The notes: generated by a model not told the origin, from the letters alone. A stretch of DNA of 42,547 nucleotides from Polyangiaceae bacterium (GCA_025453595.1 JALOQB010000027.1:1-42547), one strand, 5' to 3'; shown: positions 34,759 through 42,547, numbered from the stretch's first letter. Numbers and translations are program-made.

Positions 34759-35790
34759 ATGACCGAGGAACGGACCGGAGACCCGCTGGGAACCCACCGC
34801 TCGCTGGAGCCGCGAGGGGCGCTGCCGCAGCCGGCGTGGCGGCTGGACAACGAGATGTCGGAGTGTTTTACGACCGAGATCCTGGTGGATGTGCGGGTGC
34901 TCAACGTGGATGCGGCGAGCTTCCGGCAGATGGAGGAGGCGAGCGGAGGGGAGCCGGGGGGGGTGGAGCGGGCGATCCTGGCGACGGTGCGGGAGCGAGG
35001 GAAGCAGCACAATCCGGTGACCGGGTCCGGAGGGATGCTGCTGGGGCGGGTGGCCCGGGTGGGCTCGGCGGTGCGAGATCGCGGGGTGAAGGAGGGGGAC
35101 GCGGTGGCGACCCTGGCGTCGCTCTCGCTGACCCCCCTGCGGATCGACCGGATCCTGGAGGTGCGTCCGGCGAGCGCCCAGGTGGCGGTCGAGGGGCAGG
35201 CGATCCTCTTCCAGTCGGCGCCCTTCGCGCGCATGCCGGACGACATGCCGGAGCGGCTGGCGCTGGCGCTGCTGGATGTCGCGGGGGCGGCGCCCCAGGT
35301 GGCCCGGCGGGTTCGCCCCGGGGACCGGGTGCTGGTGCTGGGGGCCGGCGGGAAATCCGGGCTCCTGTGCTGCGCCGAGGCGCGCCGCTGCGGGGCGACG
35401 GTGCTGGGGGTCGAGAGCCACGGCCCCTACGCGCAGGAGCTACGGGGGCTCGGGCTCTGCGAGGCCGTCATCGAGGCGGACGCGCGGGATCCGCTGGCGA
35501 TCCGGGACGCGCTGGCGGCGCACGGGGGCGAGGTGGACGTGGCGTTCTCCTGCGTCAACGTGGACGGGGCGGAGATGGCCGCGATCGTGGCGACCCGGCA
35601 GCGAGGGAGCGTCTACTTCTTTGCCATGAGCACCAGCTTCCCCCGGGCGGCGCTGGGGGCCGAGGGGATCGGCAAGGACGTGGAGCTGTTCATCGGCAAC
35701 GGCTTTGCGGAAGGTCACGCGGAGCACACGCTGAACCTGGCCCGGGAGCCCGGTCCGCTCCGTGAGCTGCTGCACCGTCGCTACGCCTGA
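34759..35790 (+). CDS. kdd: L-erythro-3,5-diaminohexanoate dehydrogenase
   Basis: This 343-residue enzyme is recognised by GTHRSLEPRGALPQPAWRLDN at the start, VLNVDAASFRQMEE, ERGKQHNPVTGSGGMLLGRV and the Rossmann motif VLVLGAGGKSGLLCC. These match Kdd, which oxidatively deaminates 3,5-diaminohexanoate to 5-amino-3-oxohexanoate in the lysine degradation pathway that begins with lysine 2,3-aminomutase. None of the other pathway genes (kamA, kamDE, kce, kal) is in this window. It starts 110 bases from the divergent FHA gene. Codons mostly end in G or C. Confidence 0.88.
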   Translation: MTEERTGDPLGTHRSLEPRGALPQPAWRLDNEMSECFTTEILVDVRVLNVDAASFRQMEEASGGEPGGVERAILATVRERGKQHNPVTGSGGMLLGRVARVGSAVRDRGVKEGDAVATLASLSLTPLRIDRILEVRPASAQVAVEGQAILFQSAPFARMPDDMPERLALALLDVAGAAPQVARRVRPGDRVLVLGAGGKSGLLCCAEARRCGATVLGVESHGPYAQELRGLGLCEAVIEADARDPLAIRDALAAHGGEVDVAFSCVNVDGAEMAAIVATRQRGSVYFFAMSTSFPRAALGAEGIGKDVELFIGNGFAEGHAEHTLNLAREPGPLRELLHRRYA

Positions 35791-35838
35791 GCAAGGCCCG
35801 GGACAACCGACCGGTGGGTCACGGCATCAGAAGAGACC

Positions 35839-37530
35839 GTGCTGCCCCTTGACCCCTTCGATCTTGTCGCGCTCTGCTGGGCGCAGGTCGTCTTTTTCGT
35901 GGGGGGTCTTGCGTCGTTCCGGGCCTTGCGAGGCCGGCTCCAGTTTCGCCCCCAGAGCTCCGGACCGATCCAGGAAACGGTGCTGCTGGTGCGCCCCTGC
36001 GCCGGGGAAGAACCCCTGCTGCGGGAGGCCCTGGCTTCTTCCCGGGTACTTTCGACGGTTGCCCCCCACAGCCGGGTGGTGTTCGCGCTGGCATCCCGCC
36101 AGGACGGGGCCTTCCGGATCGCGCAGGAGGTCCAGCACGAGCTGAGCGCCGCGGGGGTGGAGGCCGAGCTGTTCGAGACCCTCGCCTCGACCGCGAACGC
36201 CAAGAGCGGCCAGCTGGCCGCGGTGGTCGCCCGGCGCCCCGGGGAAATCCTGGTTTTTGCCGACAGCGACGTCGAGCTCGAAGCCGTGTCGCTCCGGGCC
36301 TTGATCGAGGCAGCGCGGCAGGAGCGCGTGGGGGCCGCCTGGGTACCTCCGGCCGAGGTCGCTGTGGCTCGAACCCAGGGGGATCGCTGCTCTCAAGCCC
36401 TGCTCTCCGCCTCGCTCCACGCTTTCCCGATGGTGAGCGGCATCGATGAGCAGGGCCTGGTCGGCAAGCTGTTCGCGCTCCGTCGCTCGACGCTGGAGGC
36501 CGTGGGGGGCTTCGAGAGCCTCGGCGATGTGCTCGGAGAGGACATGGAGCTGGCGCGACGTCTGCGCCTTCAGGGGCTCCGGATCGAGGTGATCCCGCTG
36601 CTGGCCCGCAGCCTCGCCTGCGGTCGCTCGATGCACACCGTGGTCGAGCGCTTCACCCGCTGGCTCCAGGTGATCCGGTCCCAGCGCCCCTCCTTGCTGC
36701 TCTCCTACCCCTTCCTCTTCTTCGCGACCCTGCCGCTGCTGGGCACGGCCGCATGGTGTGTGAAATCACCCACCGTGGGCTGGGCCATGGCGGTGCTGGC
36801 GGTGCTGGGTCGGCTGCAGGTGGCATGGGTGGGTCGATTGCTGGTTGCGAACAAAGCCTCCCGCGGGGGGATATGGGTGGACACGATGATGGCAGACGGG
36901 CTGTTGATGAAGGCGTTTTTCCGTGCAATTTCCCGCAAGACGGTCGAGTGGCGAGGGCGTTCGCTGGCGCTGACCGAGGGGGGCCGGCTGGTGAGCCGAG
37001 CGGCCCAGGCGGCGCTGCCGCTGGCGCTGGCCCTGTGGCTGGGGGCGACGTCGGCGCTGGCGCTGCCGGCGGTGGGAGACATGGGGAAGAACGTGAACCT
37101 GGAGGACGCCGACGGGAAGATCGTCAAGATGGAGAGCCTGGTGGGGAAGCCGATCCTGATCGTCTACGAAGACAAGGAGTCGACGAAGATGAATCAGAGC
37201 TTCAAGGACGAGCTCTCGAAGCTGGCGAAGGGGGACAAGTACAGGGACAAGGTGGCGCTGGCGGCGGTGGCGGATGTGACGGCGTACAACTACTGGCCCG
37301 TGAAGGGGTTCGTGAAGGACTCGATCCGGGAGGAGTCGAAGAAGCTGGGGACGCCGATCTTCTGCGACTGGGATGGGCATGTGCGGGTGTCGTTCACCTT
37401 CCGGAAGAAGACGAGCTCGATCGTGCTGCTCAACAAGCAGGGGCGGGTGATCTTCGCGGCGGAGGGGAAGCTGAGCAGCGAGCAGCGGCAGAAGGCGGTC
37501 GAGCTGCTCAAGGCGGAAGTCGAGGGCTGA
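35839..37530 (+). CDS. Ceramide-glucosyltransferase-like (GT21) enzyme fused to a YtfJ-like domain
   Basis: This 563-residue protein starts with GTG. Residues 1-30 form a membrane anchor. Residues about 40-300 are a glycosyltransferase-2 fold of the GT21/HpnI type: VRPCAGEEP, SGQLAAV, VFADSDVEL (metal-binding Asp), KLFALRRSTLEAVGGF, LGEDMELARRL and RFTRWLQVIRSQRP, the (Q/R)xxRW motif. Two further helices (about 295-345) and VEWRGRSLALTEGGRLV end a normal GT21 protein near residue 396. The frame continues through a signal-peptide-like helix (ALPLALALWLGATSALALP) into a YtfJ/thioredoxin-like domain (412-563), with no cysteines at an active site. The last 23 bases overlap the convergent plsC-like gene. 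Confidence 0.8.
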   Translation: MLPLDPFDLVALCWAQVVFFVGGLASFRALRGRLQFRPQSSGPIQETVLLVRPCAGEEPLLREALASSRVLSTVAPHSRVVFALASRQDGAFRIAQEVQHELSAAGVEAELFETLASTANAKSGQLAAVVARRPGEILVFADSDVELEAVSLRALIEAARQERVGAAWVPPAEVAVARTQGDRCSQALLSASLHAFPMVSGIDEQGLVGKLFALRRSTLEAVGGFESLGDVLGEDMELARRLRLQGLRIEVIPLLARSLACGRSMHTVVERFTRWLQVIRSQRPSLLLSYPFLFFATLPLLGTAAWCVKSPTVGWAMAVLAVLGRLQVAWVGRLLVANKASRGGIWVDTMMADGLLMKAFFRAISRKTVEWRGRSLALTEGGRLVSRAAQAALPLALALWLGATSALALPAVGDMGKNVNLEDADGKIVKMESLVGKPILIVYEDKESTKMNQSFKDELSKLAKGDKYRDKVALAAVADVTAYNYWPVKGFVKDSIREESKKLGTPIFCDWDGHVRVSFTFRKKTSSIVLLNKQGRVIFAAEGKLSSEQRQKAVELLKAEVEG

Positions 37531-38284
37531 GGTGCGGCGGGAGGCGGGGCCCGACCAGCCACCCGAGCGCCCTGCCGGCCAGCTCTCCGGCCCCGGGCTT
37601 CGAGGTGAACTGGGGCACGTAAGGCTCGAGGTTGTCGGAGCAGACGTCACGATCGATGGCATCCAGGAGGGCGGTCACCGCCTCCTCGTGGTTGGCCCGG
37701 AGACGCTCGGGCGCCCGGGCCTCGCGCCCCCGGGGCATCTCGATCGGAGGCCCGAAGCGCACCAGGATGCGAGGGAGCTCCTCGCCCGCCAGGTCGTAGC
37801 GGACGGCGAAGGGGATCACGCGGCAACGAGGGGCGAGGCGGGAGAGCTCGCCGGAGCCCGGCTTGAACCGCAGCGGGCGCTCGGTGATGGGGCGCTCGGT
37901 GCCCTGGGGGAACACCAGCACCATGCGCCGCGGTGCGTCGAGCAAGCGGGCCGCGTAGCGCAGGCTGCGGGCGCCGTCCGCGGGGTCATCCAGATCGACG
38001 CCAAAGGCCCCGATACGGGCAAAAAAAGGCAGGCGGCGCAGGTTGCTGGCGTCCATCATCGCATGCCCGTCGAGGCGAAAGAGGGAGCCCGACAGGTGGT
38101 ACGCCACCAGCGGATCCCACCAGCTCGTGTGGTTGCCCACCCAGAGCAGAGGCGCCCGGGAGGCGGCCTCGATGACGTGCTCCGAGCCCGCGACGCGCAG
38201 GGACGAGAAGGCCCCCCGCAGGCGCCCGCGGACATGCCGGAGAAACCAGGCTTCAAAGAGCGGCGATTTGGCTGCGGGAATCAT
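37508..38284 (-). CDS. 1-acyl-sn-glycerol-3-phosphate acyltransferase-like (PlsC family)
   Basis: This 258-residue protein has the acyltransferase blocks NHTSWWDP (H52 and D57, the HX4D catalytic pair), FFARIGAFGVD, VFPQGTERP (the GxR/EGT-like block) and VIPFAVRYD. PlsC family enzymes esterify lysophosphatidate, or related acceptors, at the inner face of the membrane. No obvious transmembrane helix beyond the N-terminal amphipathic part. The start gives MIPAAKSPLFEAWF. It is convergent with the GT21 fusion (23-base overlap) and divergent from the truncated carotene hydroxylase. Confidence 0.85.
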   Translation of the reverse strand: MIPAAKSPLFEAWFLRHVRGRLRGAFSSLRVAGSEHVIEAASRAPLLWVGNHTSWWDPLVAYHLSGSLFRLDGHAMMDASNLRRLPFFARIGAFGVDLDDPADGARSLRYAARLLDAPRRMVLVFPQGTERPITERPLRFKPGSGELSRLAPRCRVIPFAVRYDLAGEELPRILVRFGPPIEMPRGREARAPERLRANHEEAVTALLDAIDRDVCSDNLEPYVPQFTSKPGAGELAGRALGWLVGPRLPPHLSPRLPP

Positions 38285-38313
38285 CGTAGGTTCGAGGTGT
38301 TCCGCATCACCGG

Positions 38314-38727
38314 GTGTGGCACGGCTTCCTCTGGTCGTTCCACCGGAGCCACCACGAGCCCAGGCTGGGCCGCTTCGAGCTGAATGATGTGCTCTCGGGC
38401 ACCCACGCCCCGGTCGCTGCGGCCCTGATCCTCTACGGCTGCCTCGGGGCCCCCTCGGTGCTCCGCGACGTCGCCTACGGGTGGGGCTTCGGGATGACGG
38501 CCTTCGGGATCCTCTACCTCACCTTCCATGACGGCCTCATGCACGGTCGCCTCCCCGTCCAGGGGCTACGCAAGGTGCCGTACTTCCAGCTGCTCTGCGA
38601 CGCGCACCAGATCCACCACGAGAAGAACGGCGGGCCTTACGGCTTCTTCTACGTCTCCCCCAAGCTGCGCTCTTACCTGGAGCGGCGCAAGGCCGAGCGC
38701 CCCGCCGTGCAGCAGCCCGCGCTGTGA
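38314..38727 (+). CDS. Beta-carotene hydroxylase (CrtZ)-like, N-terminally truncated
   Basis: This 137-residue protein is a di-iron fatty acid/carotene hydroxylase. The histidine boxes visible are FHRSHHEPR, LTFHDGLMHGRLP and DAHQIHHEKNG, with HHRVWHGF as the first box. The first box starts at 38305, upstream of the only in-frame start codon (GTG 38314), and a TAG lies at 38287-38289. So the N-terminal membrane helix and half of the first box are missing or out of frame. CrtZ proteins are usually 160-175 residues. It may be a remnant after a rearrangement next to the plsC-like gene. The polysaccharide-deacetylase-like gene starts in its stop codon (GTGA). Confidence 0.75.
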   Translation: MWHGFLWSFHRSHHEPRLGRFELNDVLSGTHAPVAAALILYGCLGAPSVLRDVAYGWGFGMTAFGILYLTFHDGLMHGRLPVQGLRKVPYFQLLCDAHQIHHEKNGGPYGFFYVSPKLRSYLERRKAERPAVQQPAL

Positions 38728-39443
38728 GCCTCCGGCCTGGCCCCCTGCTGCTTTACCTGGCCACCGCCGCCGGCATCGGCCTCACCACCCGGGCCCTCCG
38801 GGGTCACCCCCCCCCGCTCCCCCTCGCCCTGCTCTTCCTTGCCCTCTACCTGGGCCTCATCGTCCTTGGCCTTGCGCTCCCCCAGCTGCAGATGTGGGGC
38901 CACGTCCTGTGCCGTGTCCCGCGGGCCAGCGGCGTCTCCCTCACCCTGGAGGTGCACCGTCCAGAACTTCTGGACTCTGCGCTCACGCTGCTCCGCGCGC
39001 ATGGGTTCAAAGCGACCCTCATGGTACCCGTGGGGCTGCTGGAGGAGCTGGGCCCCGCGCTGCGGCGATCCCGGGAGGAAGGGCACGAGGTGGGGTTGCT
39101 GGCGCCGGAGAGGCCAGCGCTGTTCCGGCGCCCGATCGAGGAGATCCACGAGGCGCTCCGGCGCGGGGTGGAGCGGTTCGAGGAGGCCCTGGGGGAGCGA
39201 CCCCGGTGGGTCCGGGTGCCGGGCTGGCTCTCGCCGCGGGTGGTGCGGGTCGTCGCGGAGCTGGAGCTGGAGCTGGTGGGGTGGAACCTGCGGGCCGAGG
39301 AAGATCCGCGGGGCGGGAGGGTCCTCCGCGGGAGGCTGGATGCCCCGGGTTTTCCCCAGCTTGGGGTCATCCTGGGGAGAATCTCGGCCCGGAACCTGGA
39401 GGCCGTGACGCTGACGGAGCTGGCAGGGCCGAGCCCGGAGTGA
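38724..39443 (+). CDS. Polysaccharide-deacetylase-like membrane protein
   Basis: This 239-residue protein starts with GTG, overlapping the stop of the hydroxylase gene by four bases. Two hydrophobic helices at residues 6-25 and 30-50 anchor it. The soluble part follows the NodB/polysaccharide deacetylase layout: VSLTLEVHRPELLDSALTLLRAHGFKATLMVPVGLLE, EEGHEVGLL, RWVRVPGWLSPRVV. The catalytic TFDDGP is replaced by TLEVHRP and the HxxxH motif is absent, so it is probably inactive as a metal-dependent deacetylase. Close orthologues are likely myxobacterial only. Confidence 0.68.
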   Translation: MSLRPGPLLLYLATAAGIGLTTRALRGHPPPLPLALLFLALYLGLIVLGLALPQLQMWGHVLCRVPRASGVSLTLEVHRPELLDSALTLLRAHGFKATLMVPVGLLEELGPALRRSREEGHEVGLLAPERPALFRRPIEEIHEALRRGVERFEEALGERPRWVRVPGWLSPRVVRVVAELELELVGWNLRAEEDPRGGRVLRGRLDAPGFPQLGVILGRISARNLEAVTLTELAGPSPE

Positions 39444-39447
39444 CCGC

Positions 39448-41046
39448 TCAGTTGCTGCCGCCGGGGGAGAAGGAGATCGGGTAGGTCACGGAGACGATGC
39501 CGTTCTCGGGCTCGGGGAAGGACATGCCGGTGAAGGCGCGGGTGACGCAGGAGACCACGGCGCTGTCAGGCAGGTCGCTGCCGGCGTTGGCGGCGCTGGT
39601 GACGCGCCCCGAGCGGTCGATGACGAAGCGGACGGAGACGCGGCCCTGGAGGTTGGGGTTGGTGCGCAGGCCGTTCTCGTAGCAGAGGCGGAACCGGCCG
39701 AAGCTCTGCCGCACGATGCGCTGGATCAGCTCGGGGGCGATGCGGCCGCTGACGGAGGGGGTGGAGATGCGGACGGAGGGGCTCTGGACCTGGTGGTTCC
39801 CGCGGGAGAGGCCGGAGCTGCGGCCCATGCCGTCGCAGCGCGAGCCGTCCTTGCAGGTGCCAACGCCGCCGAAGACGGTGCCGACCTGGCCGATGCCGAT
39901 GCCCTCGTGGTGTCCATCGCCGCCGGCGCCGATACCGCTGAGGCCGAGGCCCCCGGCGCCGTGGCTCTCGCCGATGTCGGCGCCCCACATGTTGCCCATG
40001 GCGCTGAAGGCGTCCCGGCCCTCGGCGCTCTCGCGGCCCCAGGGGGCGACGGGGGCGTTGCTGTCGCCGCCGGCGACGGCCTGGATCAGGCCGATCATGC
40101 CGAAGCGGGAGGCCTCCTCGCGGAGCTGCTGGCGGGAGAGGTGAGGCTCCGGGTTGCTGGGAGATCCTTTGATCGCAAACTTGTTTCCGGTCTTGGTCGA
40201 GAGGGTCGAGCCCATGGTGCCGGAGGGGCCGCGGGCGGCGGCGCCCTCGCCGGAAGCCTGCCCCGCGTCGGAGGCGTCGGCGGGCTCATCGCGCTGCTCC
40301 TGCTCGCGCTCGGCGGCGGCCTTGAGGAACTGCTGCATCATCACCTGCTGCTCGATGCGGGCCTCCTCGGCGTCGGCGCCGGTGAGGGCGGGCTTGAAGA
40401 AGGCGAGGCCGCCGAGGATCGTGGCGTGGCCCAGGAAGGAGAGGCCCGCGAAGAGGAGCCCGGTGACGGAGGCTGCGCCGAGCAGGGCCCTGCGGACGCG
40501 CTTGCCGGCGGTGACAGAGCCGACGATGAGCACCAGGTCCCCGATCTCCTGGCGGAGGCGGGCGCCCATCGGCAGGGCGAAGCGGACGGCGCCAGGGAGG
40601 CCCGCGACCGGGAGGGCGGAGGGGGCCGAGCGGGCCTGCTCCAGGGAGAGGCGAGCCTGGCCAGGCAGCTCGATCCAGCCGGTCGCTTCGGGGAGGATCA
40701 GGGCGGAGAACTGGCCGAGTTCGAAGGAGACGAGGGTGACCGAGCTGGTGCCGAGGCGGGAAGCGGGGAGGGTGAAATCGCAGGCTTCTGCCTCGCCGAC
40801 GGTGAAGGAACAGGGAGGCGCGATGTGAGCGACGTGGAGGACCGTGGTTCCCCAGGTGACGGTGACCTCGACCCGGTGCTCGGCCTTGTTCTCGACCTCG
40901 CCCGGGTCCACCGCGGGGCCCGAGGCCACCAGCGCGTACCCCTGGGGGCCCTGCGCCGCGGGGGCCTGCTCGAAGGGGTTCTTGCTGGCGAGGGAGGCCT
41001 GGAAGGGGTTGCTGGAGGAGAGGAAAGAAGAGCTGGTCTTGGTCAT
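39448..41046 (-). CDS. AgmX/PglI C-terminal domain protein (gliding motility GltJ/GltG-like)
   Basis: This 532-residue protein starts at 41046, preceded by GAGGG at 8 bases. Residues about 55-185 form an FHA-like beta domain (HRVEVTVTWG, CSFTVGEAEACDFTLP). One membrane helix (about 192-225) separates it from a long Gly/Ser-rich periplasmic linker. The C-terminal 90 residues are the AgmX/PglI domain: RISTPSVSGRIAPELIQRIVRQSFGRFRLCYENGLRTNPNLQGRVSVRFVID, with TonB-like character and the conserved CYE and C in VVSCV. In Myxococcus xanthus such proteins are part of the gliding and polysaccharide export machinery. An exact symbol cannot be assigned. Confidence 0.85.
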   Translation of the reverse strand: MTKTSSSFLSSSNPFQASLASKNPFEQAPAAQGPQGYALVASGPAVDPGEVENKAEHRVEVTVTWGTTVLHVAHIAPPCSFTVGEAEACDFTLPASRLGTSSVTLVSFELGQFSALILPEATGWIELPGQARLSLEQARSAPSALPVAGLPGAVRFALPMGARLRQEIGDLVLIVGSVTAGKRVRRALLGAASVTGLLFAGLSFLGHATILGGLAFFKPALTGADAEEARIEQQVMMQQFLKAAAEREQEQRDEPADASDAGQASGEGAAARGPSGTMGSTLSTKTGNKFAIKGSPSNPEPHLSRQQLREEASRFGMIGLIQAVAGGDSNAPVAPWGRESAEGRDAFSAMGNMWGADIGESHGAGGLGLSGIGAGGDGHHEGIGIGQVGTVFGGVGTCKDGSRCDGMGRSSGLSRGNHQVQSPSVRISTPSVSGRIAPELIQRIVRQSFGRFRLCYENGLRTNPNLQGRVSVRFVIDRSGRVTSAANAGSDLPDSAVVSCVTRAFTGMSFPEPENGIVSVTYPISFSPGGSN

Positions 41047-41077
41047 GGATGTACCCTCGCTTTCGTGGTGGCCGTGC

Positions 41078-41190
41078 GCCCTCGTCGGGCCTCTTGATTC
41101 GACCGGACGCACCCCTCCCCGACGCCCTCGTCGGGCGGGTGTGGTCGTGAATCCGGAGGCCCCACGTGTCTCGGAAGCGCCCTCGTCGGG
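41078..41190. repeat. Three 12-bp direct repeats upstream of the AgmX-like gene
   Basis: GCCCTCGTCGGG occurs at 41078-41089, 41124-41135 and 41179-41190, all on the same strand. The first two are followed by C, giving GCCC-N5-GGGC palindromes. They lie 30-150 bases upstream of the AgmX-like start codon at 41046. The rest of the 41047-41240 region shows no gene that I can support. Confidence 0.75.
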
Positions 41191-41293
41191 TCTGCATCCT
41201 CGCCGCCGTGTGACCGTCGCCCGAACAACGACAGGGCCGCATCGTCTATTGGCGGCAGTTCGCATACCCTGTGCCTGGAAGTCACGTTCTCAG

Positions 41294-41917
41294 GTGGAGC
41301 CATTTCTTCCGCGGGAAACGCTGTCGCCACTTCAGCGAATTGCGAGGGAAAGTGCTGTCTATGAACGGCTGTCGGTTCATGGACTGGCCCCAAGGCTGAT
41401 CGCTCGCGGGATTCAGTTCCTGGCAAATGACTATGTGCCATGGGAACGAGTTTCTGAGGTGCTGCGGCGTGACGAAGGCGTGCTCTGGCAGGTGCTGCCT
41501 CAGATGCTGCGAGCTGTGGGAGCCATGCACTCGCTTGGCGTCTGCCACATGGATCTCAACTGCGGCAACATTCTGGTGTCGCCTGAACGAAATCGCATTG
41601 TGTTCATCGATTTCGAGTACACTCCGTCGCGGCAGCTGAATCAGGTCGACCGCTTTCGTTTCGATTATCTGAGACTGGCACATAACCTGTTGAAGCCTCG
41701 TCGAGGTCGCAGACTGGCCTTCGAGAATCCTCTCAGGTTTGTTCGGATGTTTGCCGAGTATGCTCCTCAGGCAGCCTCCGGAATTCCGGAATCCCTTCCG
41801 CCGGCAGCCTACGGCAGACTGCTGGAACACCCAACGATCGCAACCGGGTTTGTCGAGCATTTTGGAATTTCGGCTGACGAGTTGAACGTCAATGGCGGGA
41901 ACCGTGTCTGGGACTGA
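41294..41917 (+). CDS. RIO/RfaY-like small kinase, N-terminal part missing
   Basis: The frame carries the C-terminal lobe of a protein-kinase-like fold: RIARESAVYERLSVHGLAPRLIA (helix C), HMDLNCGNILVSPERNRIVFIDFEY (catalytic HxDLxxxN and metal-binding DFE) and a helical tail ending RVWD. The ATP-binding strands and the lysine that should precede helix C are not present; upstream of about 41280 the frame reads through high-GC DNA of a different character. The listed GTG is the first start codon in the lower-GC part. It looks like a lipopolysaccharide kinase/InaA-type protein from a planctomycete, cut at the composition junction. Confidence 0.6.
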   Translation: MEPFLPRETLSPLQRIARESAVYERLSVHGLAPRLIARGIQFLANDYVPWERVSEVLRRDEGVLWQVLPQMLRAVGAMHSLGVCHMDLNCGNILVSPERNRIVFIDFEYTPSRQLNQVDRFRFDYLRLAHNLLKPRRGRRLAFENPLRFVRMFAEYAPQAASGIPESLPPAAYGRLLEHPTIATGFVEHFGISADELNVNGGNRVWD

Positions 41918-41987
41918 TTGCAAGCCCAGCGGCTGTCTGCTGAAATCCGCCCGCTTCAAAACTGTTCTATTTGACTGGACTTGACCA

Positions 41988-42547
41988 ATGACCATGGATC
42001 CTGAATTTCGCGCCCACTGCAATGAGTTGATTCGCCGCATCGTCCATCTTAAGGACTGTCTTTGACTTGCAGGGCAAAACGGCTCGAATCGCGGAAATCA
42101 ACGATCGAATGTCAGCGAGCGACTTCTGGAACGACTCCGAACGCGCTCGGGGTGTGATGGATGAACTTAGAAAACTCAAGGCAACCGTCGCCCCATTGCA
42201 GAAGCTGGCCTCCGGCGGCGATGACCTGCAGGTGCTGATGGAGTTTTCGCAGGAGGATGATTCCGGCGAGAGTGACACAGAACTGAAGGCAACGGCTGAA
42301 CGTCTCTCTGCCGAAATCGACGCAGTCGAACTTCACACGACCATGTCCAGACCGGAAGACACATGTGCGGCTTACGTGACCGTTCAGGCTGGTGAAGGCG
42401 GTACGGATTCGGCCGACTGGGCACAGATGCTCGTTCGCATGTATGCTCGGTGGGGCGAGCGTCGCGGCTTCAAGGTGGAAGAAGTGGATGTGTCTTACGC
42501 AGAAGAAGCCGGGGTTCGAAACGCAACCCTGCTGATCACGGGTGATT
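41988..42547 (+). CDS. prfB: Peptide chain release factor 2, 3' partial, with programmed +1 frameshift
   Basis: RF2 releases peptides at UGA and UAA codons. The zero frame from ATG 41988 reads 25 codons (ending VHLKDCL) and meets TGA at 42063-42065. The sequence AAGGAC-TGT-CTTTGAC is the classic prfB shift site: an SD-like element, then CTT slipping +1 past TGA. After the shift the frame is DLQGKTARIAEINDRMSASDFW, then TVQAGEGGTDSADWAQMLVRMYARWGERRG, unmistakable RF2, and it runs off the window at VRNATLLITGD. The composition and text resemble planctomycete RF2, unlike the first 41 kb. Confidence 0.92.
42060..42066 (+). promoter_or_regulatory. Programmed +1 frameshift site of prfB (CTTTGAC)
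   Basis: CTTTGAC with upstream AAGGA is the autoregulatory site: when RF2 is scarce, the ribosome stalls at TGA and slips +1 from CTT to TTT, making more RF2. The site is in codons 25-26, as in most bacteria. Confidence 0.92.

Overview
The first ~41.2 kb is very GC-rich, densely packed chromosomal DNA that looks myxobacterial (Myxococcota, probably Polyangia-like). The evidence is the Gly/Ala/Ser-rich lipoprotein, FHA-DUF4388 and Hpt/receiver/DUF4388/PEGA signalling proteins, an AgmX/GltJ-type gliding protein, a DUF3857-transglutaminase protein, many small Cys-rich lipoproteins and a fused shikimate kinase/dehydroquinate synthase. The last ~1.25 kb has clearly lower GC and carries the C-terminal part of a small kinase plus the start of prfB with its programmed frameshift. 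It reads like a planctomycete. The change happens near 41.2-41.3 kb and is most simply an assembly chimera.

Layout. 1-3.4 kb: lipoprotein (partial, -), malonyl-CoA synthetase-like ligase, an uncharacterised protein, a TerB-like protein and tRNA-Ala(CGC). 3.4-6.3 kb: a minus-strand group (zinc-ribbon membrane protein, lipoprotein, DegT aminotransferase, ketopantoate-reductase family protein). 6.4-10.8 kb: a plus-strand operon with an M50 protease, scpA, scpB (ending in 61 consecutive acidic residues) and a GH1 lipoprotein. 10.8-18.9 kb: phosphatase, transglutaminase/TPR protein, AsmA-like protein, TetR regulator, lipoprotein. 18.9-25 kb: aroKB, histidine phosphatase, a CX3C lipoprotein, an inserted kinase-like cassette, an outer-membrane-like protein, an HTTM protein. 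25-30.7 kb: a large Hpt/receiver/DUF4388/TM/PEGA protein and a pseudo-sulfatase. 30.7-34.7 kb: an ABC ATPase, a broken recA, a lipoprotein, an FHA-DUF4388 protein. 34.7-41 kb: 3,5-diaminohexanoate dehydrogenase, a GT21-YtfJ fusion, PlsC, truncated CrtZ, deacetylase-like protein, AgmX-type protein.

The strongest global signal is not a gene. Eight copies of the ParB-binding palindrome TGTTTCACGTGAAACA (seven exact, one with a single mismatch) lie between 11.9 and 27.9 kb. Three are inside coding regions and one overlaps a stop/start junction. This is a chromosomal centromere (parS cluster), so the window is probably near the replication origin. The SMC partners scpA and scpB sit ~3 kb from its left edge, which fits a ParB/SMC loading zone, although parA, parB and smc are not in the window.

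Other points needing a second look: recA carries an apparent 67-base internal deletion with frameshift across the strand leading into Walker A. An 886-bp cassette with a polyvalent-protein-kinase-like gene sits between two 60-bp direct repeats derived from the start of the neighbouring gene and from parS. The TerB-like reading frame has no stop before the tRNA promoter and tRNA gene.
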